From the NCBI GenBank assembly GCA_938083445.1, contig CALKCP010000030.1, positions 1 through 49,448 of the forward strand: a DNA stretch of 49,448 bases, given 5' to 3'. The DNA is from an uncultured Ulvibacter sp. (GTDB lineage Bacteria; Bacteroidota; Bacteroidia; Flavobacteriales; Flavobacteriaceae). Every line of letters begins with the position of its first letter. Within the stretch, counting starts at the first letter, position 1. This document shows, one piece after another, positions 43,306-49,448 of this stretch. A program made the position numbers and the translations under genes. Below the pieces are notes generated by a model that did no database searches, had not been told where the DNA came from, and saw only the letters and a program-made list of their open reading frames with translations.

Positions 43306-44005
43306 TATCGTAATGTTTTACGGCTCTCAACAAGTCTTTTTCTTGAGTCAAATCTAATTTTCCCAATTTAACAAGTTTCTTCATCTCTGTTTGTTTGCTT
43401 TCAAAGAGTTTTAATCTTTTGTTTTTGGATGGTCCAAATTCTTGAAATGTTCCGTCTTGAGAAACGAGGTAATAGACGGGTCTATCTGAAAATTTTGCCA
43501 GAACATCCTTTTCAAACGAATTTTGAGCCTTTATTGCAGGATAGTACTTTTTGACACTTTTCTTGTATAGATTGTAAGTGCTACCTATGTGTAAGACTTG
43601 AAAATAGCCAGCACCGTTCTGTGCTTCTGGAACAACTCTGTAAACAAACATATCTGACATTATCTTCGCATAAAGCGCTGGATTTTTTGCTAGGGCTTTT
43701 ATTTCGGTATCTTCTGCATAAAGATTTTCTTTTACTTCAACTTCATCTAACATTGCATTGTAACGCAAGGCGTAATTTGACGCCACGACTTTGTTATTTT
43801 CGTAAATATTTCCCAGAAGGAAAATGGGATTACTATAGGGAGTGCCCGTATATTCCTCATCTAAATAATCGAGATTGTCGGCGGTTTCATATCTGTCTAC
43901 ATATTCCATAAAAGCTTGCGCATTGCGCTGGACGGCGAGTGTTGTTATTTGGGCATCGATTGTGAATACGGTCAAAAAAGCAAGTGTAAATAAGGTTTTT
44001 TTCAT
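43286..44005 (-). CDS. Secreted protein of unknown function
   Basis: The 239-residue product has a signal peptide (MKKTLFTLAFLTVFTIDAQ) followed by a mixed-charge soluble region. Features include a Tyr/Asp-rich stretch (DRYETADNLDYLDEEYTG), QNGAGYFQVLHIG in the middle, and a C-terminal Lys-rich region (FGPSKNKRLKLFESKQTEMKKLVKLG). No known catalytic motif, Cys or membrane helix is seen. I do not recognise the family. It is convergent with tsaB, overlapping its last 20 bases. A periplasmic or surface location follows from the signal peptide only. Confidence 0.75.
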   Translation of the reverse strand: MKKTLFTLAFLTVFTIDAQITTLAVQRNAQAFMEYVDRYETADNLDYLDEEYTGTPYSNPIFLLGNIYENNKVVASNYALRYNAMLDEVEVKENLYAEDTEIKALAKNPALYAKIMSDMFVYRVVPEAQNGAGYFQVLHIGSTYNLYKKSVKKYYPAIKAQNSFEKDVLAKFSDRPVYYLVSQDGTFQEFGPSKNKRLKLFESKQTEMKKLVKLGKLDLTQEKDLLRAVKHYDIISSKQ

Positions 44006-44107
44006 AATGGCAATTTGTTGATTTTGGGTGTGTATGTGTTAATATTTACTATTGCAATATTAATAAAATGAACTCTAGTAGATAAGAAATTTTCAGTAAA
44101 CTATTAT

Positions 44108-44136
44108 AGAACCTTACCAATTTATAGGTTCTTTTT
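44108..44136 (+). other. Terminator-like hairpin in the gap between two minus-strand genes
   Basis: AGAACCT and AGGTTCT form a 7-bp stem with an 11-base loop, followed by five T residues on the plus strand. No plus-strand gene ends nearby, and on the minus strand the stem is not followed by a T run. Its use is unclear; it may simply be chance in AT-rich DNA. Confidence 0.3.
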
Positions 44137-44213
44137 CTGTTTTGCACCATATCGGCTAACTTGTGTTTTTTGCCTAGATAAGTTGGCAGTCAAGTCTTTT
44201 TAGTGCAGGTGTT

Positions 44214-46328
44214 TTAAAAATTATTTAGTGTTAAAATTGCGGTTTCACTATCTTCAACAGGCAGCTTACAGGTGTTATTAACACAAACATAGATTAAGGT
44301 TTCGTCTTCGACATAACGCAATTCCAAAAGTGGTGCTGTTTCGTCCTTCGTACTTCCTGCGATTAATTTATTCGGGATATATTCATTATTGATTTCTTTA
44401 GTTAATACCAAGGCATTTGATCCTACAATAACGATTTCGAAATATTTCGTCTGATAATGCATCAGTAGATCCAACCAATTAGCAAAGCCGCTTGGATATT
44501 GCTCAATGTCAGTAACAACGTTCTTAAGCATTTGATTTGCGGTGTTGGCGTATTTTTTATCATCAAAATGATGAGAAAGAACAAACAAATTTTTTGCCAT
44601 TATAGAATTTGAGGCAGGAATTACATTGTCTCGATATTCAAAATTTCTTGTTACCAGCGCCGCATCTTCTTTTGAGGTAAAGTAAAACATGCCTTTTTCG
44701 GTGTCAAAGAAATTTGTAAAAGTATAGTCTGTAAGTTTTTTAGCCTTTTGTATCCATTGTGTGTCTAGTGTTACCTCGTAAAGCGCAATATATCCGTCTA
44801 TTACCGCCGCATAATCTTCAAGGTATCCATTAATCGTACTTTTACCATTTTTGTAACTATGATATAATGCACCGCTAGCTTGATGTTGCTTTTTATCAAT
44901 AAAACCTGCGTTCTTTAATGCAGCTTCTAAGTACGTATTCTCTTGAAAGGCTTTATAGGCATCCACGTAACCTTTTAACATTAATCCGTTCCAAGATGTA
45001 AGTGTTTTATCATCTAGTCTGGGTTTGGAACGTTTATTTCTATGGTCTAGCAGCAGGGACTTCCAAGCCTTCTTTTTTACTTGAAGGTCTTCCTTTGTAA
45101 TGGAAAACATTTTAGAAATTTCAGCATCGCTCTTATCTCTTATTAGTACATACTTCTCCTCTTCCCATAGTCCAAAGCTATTCACATTATAATAGGCTGT
45201 AAAAAGACCGAAGTCTGTGGTTAGAAGTGTTTCTAATTCGTTCTTTTTGAAAACGTAATACGCACCTTCCTCCAGCTCGTTATTTTCGTTGTAACTATCT
45301 GCATCTAGCGAAGAATAGAATGCGCCTTCTTCATTGGTCATCTCTCTAGCGATAAAGGCAAGGGATTCATCCACCACTTCTTTATAGTGTGGGTTTTTTG
45401 TTACGAGATACGCATTGCTGTAGAGACTCACCAGTTGGGCATTGTCATAGAGCATCTTTTCAAAATGAGGTATGTGCCATTTCGCATCTGTACTATATCG
45501 TGAAAATCCTCCGCCAATGTGATCATAAACACCCCCATAGGCCATTTTATCCATCGTTAATTTAACATGATCCAAGAGTTCAACTTCCTTTGTTTGGAAT
45601 GCATATCGCAATAAAAACTGGTTCGAATTTGGCATCATAAATTTTGGCGCTCGATTATAACCACCATAAGACGTGTCAAAATTTTTCGACCAATTTTCTA
45701 TTAATTTAGCCGTGGGATAGTTCGTGAAGTCTACATCTCCTGTATTCAAAGTAACAAGGTCCATTCCTTTTATTCCTTCTTCCAGCCTGTCTGCAAATTC
45801 AATCAGCTTTTGAGGCTCTTCGTCGTACAGATCCTGCATTTTCGAAATAGCCTCTATCCAGTTCTCTTTCGTAAAATAGGTTCCTCCCCATATTGGACGG
45901 CCATCGGGTAGTGTAATAACATTAAGGGGCCAGCCTGCACTGCCTGTCATTAATTGTACTGCGTTTATGTAAATTTGGTCAACATCTGGTCGTTCTTCCC
46001 TGTCAACTTTAACAGAAACAAAATGTGTATTCATTACAGCAGCCACAGTAGAATCTTCAAAGCTCTCTCGCTCCATAACATGACACCAGTGGCAAGCCGA
46101 ATAGCCAATGCTCACAATCATTAGCTTATTTTCATTCTTTGCTTTCTCTAAAGTAATAGCATTCCAGGCATTCCAATTCACAGGATTGTGGGCGTGTTGC
46201 AATAAATAGGGGCTTGTCTCCTTACTAAGTTCGTTTGTGTAAGCAGGTTCTGTTGATGCTTCTTTTTGTGAAGAATTGCAAGAGATAAGCAATAACAATA
46301 CAACGATAAGGATGGATAAATGCCGCAT
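44214..46328 (-). CDS. Thioredoxin-domain lipoprotein of the YyaL/SPATA20 (DUF255) family
   Basis: The product is about 704 residues long and starts with a lipoprotein signal peptide ([17 protein letters not shown], lipid-anchored Cys at 17). It then has the DUF255 thioredoxin-like domain with [22 protein letters not shown] (C79, C82) and [16 protein letters not shown], followed by a long alpha/alpha-barrel-like region ([36 protein letters not shown]). Family function is not settled. An upstream ATG at 46358 is in frame, but 46328 gives the proper signal peptide. Unlike many cytoplasmic homologues, this one is exported and lipid-anchored. Confidence 0.9.
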   Translation of the reverse strand: MRHLSILIVVLLLLISCNSSQKEASTEPAYTNELSKETSPYLLQHAHNPVNWNAWNAITLEKAKNENKLMIVSIGYSACHWCHVMERESFEDSTVAAVMNTHFVSVKVDREERPDVDQIYINAVQLMTGSAGWPLNVITLPDGRPIWGGTYFTKENWIEAISKMQDLYDEEPQKLIEFADRLEEGIKGMDLVTLNTGDVDFTNYPTAKLIENWSKNFDTSYGGYNRAPKFMMPNSNQFLLRYAFQTKEVELLDHVKLTMDKMAYGGVYDHIGGGFSRYSTDAKWHIPHFEKMLYDNAQLVSLYSNAYLVTKNPHYKEVVDESLAFIAREMTNEEGAFYSSLDADSYNENNELEEGAYYVFKKNELETLLTTDFGLFTAYYNVNSFGLWEEEKYVLIRDKSDAEISKMFSITKEDLQVKKKAWKSLLLDHRNKRSKPRLDDKTLTSWNGLMLKGYVDAYKAFQENTYLEAALKNAGFIDKKQHQASGALYHSYKNGKSTINGYLEDYAAVIDGYIALYEVTLDTQWIQKAKKLTDYTFTNFFDTEKGMFYFTSKEDAALVTRNFEYRDNVIPASNSIMAKNLFVLSHHFDDKKYANTANQMLKNVVTDIEQYPSGFANWLDLLMHYQTKYFEIVIVGSNALVLTKEINNEYIPNKLIAGSTKDETAPLLELRYVEDETLIYVCVNNTCKLPVEDSETAILTLNNF

Positions 46329-46424
46329 ATATATTCGTTGTAAAATAGTTTTCATCACCTTCGATCGTAATTATTATGTTGGCTCTAAATGGAGTTATAT
46401 TGTCATCTCTACAAACGCTTTTTC

Positions 46425-47342
46425 CTAACCGTTAATTGCTTCTACAGTCGTAACTCTACCGTTTAACATCTCTTTTAGCATTGTCTCGATGCCATTTTTA
46501 AGCGTGATGGTTGATGAAGGACAACCACTGCAGGCGCCTTGCAATATTACACGCACTGTCTTCGAGGGTTCATCGAAAGAGTCGAAAGCAATATGACCAC
46601 CATCACTTGCAACAGCCGGTTTTATGTATTCGTCTAATATGGAAATAATTTCATTCTCTATATCTGAATATTCTTCTGTTTTTGTCGCTTGGTCATCAGA
46701 AATATTCGAGCTTTTATTTTGATTCTCTTTTAAAAGAATTTCATCATTTAAAATAGGTTTTCCATCTTCTATATAGACCCTGATAAATTCTCTGATTTCC
46801 ATAGAGATTTCTTGCCACTCAGCCACATTATATTTCATAACCGAAACATAATTTGCGCTAATGAAGATTTCTTTCACAAAAGGAAAAGAATATAAGGCCG
46901 TTGCTAATGGAGCATTTAGTGCCTCATCTATGTTTTTAAATTCGAAAATCCCATCTGCTAAGGGCTTGTTCGCAACGAATTTCATAACGGAGGGATTTGG
47001 CGTACTCTCAGCATAAATGGTGACGGGAACTTTTTTCGAGGTCTCACTTTCAGAAATAACCTCCTTCCCACTAGAAATATAGTCTGAAATCGAAATAGCA
47101 ACCTCTTCCTGCACATCCTCCCAGCTAACAATATTATATTTTTCAATAGCTATGAAATTTTGCGATATATAAACCGTTTTAACGAAGGGTAAATGGAATA
47201 ATTGCTGCGCAATTGGACTCGATTTAGCTTCATCAATATTTGAAAATTCAAAGCTTTTTGCCTGAGTTAAAAATGAATTTGTAACAAATTTTACAATATT
47301 TTCGTTACTTGTGTGTTCTACTGTAATGTTAAATGAGGGCAT
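46425..47342 (-). CDS. NifU-family iron-sulfur scaffold protein with duplicated Nfu N-terminal domain
   Basis: The 305-residue protein carries or delivers [4Fe-4S] clusters. The C-terminal NifU domain (about 222-305) has the cluster motif CSGCPSS with C271 and C274. Two related N-terminal Nfu domains precede it: the first at about 1-95 (ITVEHTSNENIVKFVTN, FVKTVYISQNFIAIEKY) and the second at about 105-195 (TIYAESTPNPSVMKFVAN, FVKEIFISANYVSVMKY). The two copies are clearly homologous. A charged linker (about 200-222) joins them to the C-terminal domain. It is divergent from the adhesin gene, with 75 bases between the two starts. Confidence 0.94.
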   Translation of the reverse strand: MPSFNITVEHTSNENIVKFVTNSFLTQAKSFEFSNIDEAKSSPIAQQLFHLPFVKTVYISQNFIAIEKYNIVSWEDVQEEVAISISDYISSGKEVISESETSKKVPVTIYAESTPNPSVMKFVANKPLADGIFEFKNIDEALNAPLATALYSFPFVKEIFISANYVSVMKYNVAEWQEISMEIREFIRVYIEDGKPILNDEILLKENQNKSSNISDDQATKTEEYSDIENEIISILDEYIKPAVASDGGHIAFDSFDEPSKTVRVILQGACSGCPSSTITLKNGIETMLKEMLNGRVTTVEAING

Positions 47343-47357
47343 TTAGCTATTTTTTTA

Positions 47358-47397
47358 CAAAAATATAAAAAGAAAGTCAATGTATTCGATATATTTG
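47358..47397. promoter_or_regulatory. Divergent -7 promoter elements between the nifU-like gene and the adhesin gene
   Basis: On the minus strand TATTTTTG (47365 down to 47358) and on the plus strand TATATTTG (47390-47397) both match TAnnTTTG. They would start transcripts roughly 10 and 15 bases before their start codons. Neither has a clear -33 box. They lie so close that the two promoters would overlap. Confidence 0.45.
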
Positions 47398-47417
47398 GCA
47401 CAGTAATAGACCTACGC

Positions 47418-49448
47418 ATGAAAAAAAAATTACTTAGCTTACTATTTTTATTTCCTTTATTTATTCTAGCACAACCTGTCGATCTTTTTCAACAATTTAA
47501 TGGTCGATTAGATTTCACGGCTTTTGGAAACACATTGAATGAATTTGCCAATAATGGAGGGCAGGGAAATTGTACGCCACTAGCTAGTAGCGCCGCAACA
47601 TTGTCATTAACATCAGGACAGACCTTTGAGTCGGCTCATCTCTATTGGGGTTCTGTGGGTACAGGAGATTTTGATGTAGCACTTAATGGAACGGCTATTG
47701 CGGCCCAAAGAACTTTTAGTTATACTTTTGTTGGAAATGGCTTGCCTTATTTTGCGGCCTACGCAGATGTTACGAATTTGGTTGCTGCGACAGGAAATGG
47801 GACCTATACCTTTTCTGATTTAGATGTTTCTAGTATTGTAGGCAATTATTGTGGTACAGACTTCGCAGGTTGGGGGGTTTACGTCATCTATTCTGACCCA
47901 TCATTAAGGTTAAATCAAATTAGTTTGTTCGATGGATTAGACGGTGTTTCTAGTGGTAATCCCACATTGTCCATAACACTAACGAATATTGATGTTACCT
48001 CCGATATACTTTCAAAAATAGGATTCTTAGCATGGGAAGGGGAACAATCTATAGCGAATGGGGAATCTTTAGTAATCAACGGAACGCTTATTGATAATCC
48101 GCCATTAAACCCAGGAAATAATGCGTTTAATGGTACAAATACGTATACAGGGTCTAGCATTAATTATAACATGGACTTGGATTATTATGACCTAGTAGGG
48201 ATCGTGCAACCAGGAGACACTAGTGTTCAGATTGATCTTTCGTCCCAGCAGGATTTTGTAATGGTGAACAACATCATTACAAGCGTCAATTCTGAACTCT
48301 CAGACGCCAGTGTAGTTATAGACGGTCTAGGAGTGCTTTGTGAAAACAGTAATATTAATGTTAATTATACCATATTTAATACGAATAGTACGGCACCTCT
48401 CGCACTAAATACACCCATCGCTTTTTATGCAGATGCGGTGCTTATTGGTCAAGCACAAACTGTAGCTGATATTCCAATTGGCAGTTCTGAAAGCGGAACA
48501 ATTACCTTGGCCATTCCTCTGTCAACACCAAACATTTTTAACTTGAGGGTTGTTGTTGATGATATAGGGAACGGTACAGGAATCATTGATGAAACGGACG
48601 AAACTAATAATGAGGCGGTCGAATTAATCGATCTTAGTTTGGCTGGAATTCTTCTAAATCCTGGTCCTGCTTGTGCTGGATCTAATGTGATTTTAGACGC
48701 CGGTGTTACAGATCCACCATTCAATATTCAATGGTATGTAGGCGCGTTTCCAGGTGAAGTCGCTATCCCAGGTGCCACAAATTCTACATTAACCGTGACC
48801 ACTGCCGGTATTTATTCTGTGCGCGCAGTGGATGGGTTATGCAGAGTGAATAGCAATGAAGTAACAATATCATTTAACCCCCAACCCGTTGCGAATCCTC
48901 CTGTCGACTTATTTCAGTGTGATTTTGGTGCTACTGCCGGTGTTTTTGATTTAACGGTTAATGACGCTAATATTTTGGGAGGTCAGAACCCTGCATTGTT
49001 TAATATTAAGTACTATGAGACTTTATTGGATAGTCAGAATGATACGAATGCTATTTTCGGACCTGCCGCTCATTTGATCGTTCCTCCATCTCCTCAGACT
49101 ATTTTTGTTCGTATCGATGATTTATTTGGTGCTTGTTTTGATTTGGAGCAGTTTGACATTTATTTTTCACGCGCGATCGCAGGTTTGGTTCCTGCTATTT
49201 ATAATGTTTGTGATTTTGATGGTGATGGTGGTGAGTTTGTAGATCTTGAAGTAGCTTTTAATGCTTTGGTGTTGGAAGGAGAACCTTCGTCCAACTATGA
49301 TGTTACTTATCATACAAGCCAGGCCGATGCTGATGGGGATCTTAATGCCCTAGTCAATCCTTATTTTGTTACGGCTCCTGGTGAGACTATATTTATTCGA
49401 TTAGAGAATCTAGACGACGCTACTTGTTTTGATACCACACAGAATGTT
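47418..49448 (+). CDS. Large secreted adhesin-like protein, N-terminal part (3' end outside window)
   Basis: The frame is open for 677 codons to the last base, so the gene continues beyond the window. It starts with a signal peptide (MKKKLLSLLFLFPLFILAQ). Residues about 25-290 form a beta-rich domain seen in Bacteroidota surface proteins (WGVYVIYSDPSL, ISLFDGLDGVSSG). A CARDB-like domain follows at about 299-400 (NYTIFNTNS, DETDETNNEAVEL), then an Ig-like domain (ACAGSNVILDAG, GIYSVRAVDG, about 405-490), then repeats of about 97 residues starting near 495 and 590, each with a CDF motif and TIFVRIDD or TIFIRLEN. Such proteins usually end in a T9SS sorting domain or gliding-associated C-terminal domain, which would lie outside the window. 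Confidence 0.85.
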   Translation, partial: MKKKLLSLLFLFPLFILAQPVDLFQQFNGRLDFTAFGNTLNEFANNGGQGNCTPLASSAATLSLTSGQTFESAHLYWGSVGTGDFDVALNGTAIAAQRTFSYTFVGNGLPYFAAYADVTNLVAATGNGTYTFSDLDVSSIVGNYCGTDFAGWGVYVIYSDPSLRLNQISLFDGLDGVSSGNPTLSITLTNIDVTSDILSKIGFLAWEGEQSIANGESLVINGTLIDNPPLNPGNNAFNGTNTYTGSSINYNMDLDYYDLVGIVQPGDTSVQIDLSSQQDFVMVNNIITSVNSELSDASVVIDGLGVLCENSNINVNYTIFNTNSTAPLALNTPIAFYADAVLIGQAQTVADIPIGSSESGTITLAIPLSTPNIFNLRVVVDDIGNGTGIIDETDETNNEAVELIDLSLAGILLNPGPACAGSNVILDAGVTDPPFNIQWYVGAFPGEVAIPGATNSTLTVTTAGIYSVRAVDGLCRVNSNEVTISFNPQPVANPPVDLFQCDFGATAGVFDLTVNDANILGGQNPALFNIKYYETLLDSQNDTNAIFGPAAHLIVPPSPQTIFVRIDDLFGACFDLEQFDIYFSRAIAGLVPAIYNVCDFDGDGGEFVDLEVAFNALVLEGEPSSNYDVTYHTSQADADGDLNALVNPYFVTAPGETIFIRLENLDDATCFDTTQNV

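Noticed and set aside
46329-46358. Upstream ATG for the YyaL-like gene
   Set aside because: The start at 46328 gives a standard lipoprotein signal peptide; the longer form would add ten charged residues before it.
1-49448. CRISPR arrays, insertion sequences, att sites, tRNA or rRNA genes, toxin-antitoxin pairs, defence systems
   Set aside because: Searched by eye on both strands; no repeat-spacer pattern, transposase, integrase or RNA gene signature was seen.

Overview
The window comes from a member of the Bacteroidota, most likely a marine-type Flavobacteriaceae. The DNA is AT-rich and genes lack clear Shine-Dalgarno sites. Several genes start with TTG, and several start regions carry the Bacteroidota -7 promoter pattern TAnnTTTG. 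Gene content agrees: an alternative complex III, the type IX secretion (T9SS) translocon SprA, a RemB-like motility protein, and a CARDB/repeat adhesin. No rRNA, tRNA, CRISPR array, insertion sequence, prophage or plasmid origin was seen. Most of the window is core chromosome arranged in compact operons.

Layout. 1-8693 (+) is a respiratory operon: the 3' part of actB, then actC, actD, actE, actF, and cytochrome c oxidase subunits II and I, ended by an intrinsic terminator at 8740-8768. 8787-10976 (-) encodes a secreted CBM9-like/DUF5916 barrel protein. 11071-14352 (+) is a tight ruvB - cytochrome P450 - queG run. 14614-29039 (+) holds maeB, ruvA, sprA, gcvH, a VanZ-like gene, tonB and a remB-like gene; this is the T9SS/gliding neighbourhood of flavobacteria. 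29041-30108 (-) is a secreted metallo-beta-lactamase-fold hydrolase.

30292-35420 (+) is a second respiratory block that completes and assembles the oxidase: heme O synthase, two subunit III proteins, a subunit IV-like protein, a cysteine-free Sco-like protein, a true Sco copper chaperone, a DUF420 membrane protein, and a 76-residue secreted CxxC protein. 35563-43305 (+) is an ABC-type efflux operon (ATPase, two FtsX/MacB-like permeases, adaptor, TolC-like protein, second adaptor) with tsaB translationally coupled at its end. 43286-47342 (-) carries a small secreted protein of unknown function, a YyaL/DUF255 thioredoxin-like lipoprotein, and a NifU-family protein with a duplicated N-terminal domain. 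At 47418 a large secreted adhesin begins (+) and runs off the window end with no stop codon.

How the genes fit together: the first and third blocks build one quinol-to-oxygen chain (ACIII passes electrons through cytochrome c to the A-type oxidase, with heme O made by CyoE and copper delivered by Sco). The sprA-remB block supports export and surface motility, and the terminal adhesin looks like a T9SS substrate. The observations most worth following up are the cysteine-free Sco partner, a perfect EF-hand loop inside DUF420, a TonB-C-like domain transplanted onto an outer-membrane barrel next to tonB, a Gly/Lys/Asp-rich insertion in SprA, and a perfect 15-bp hairpin inside the tsaB coding sequence. 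I did not find a clearly novel multi-gene defence or mobile system.
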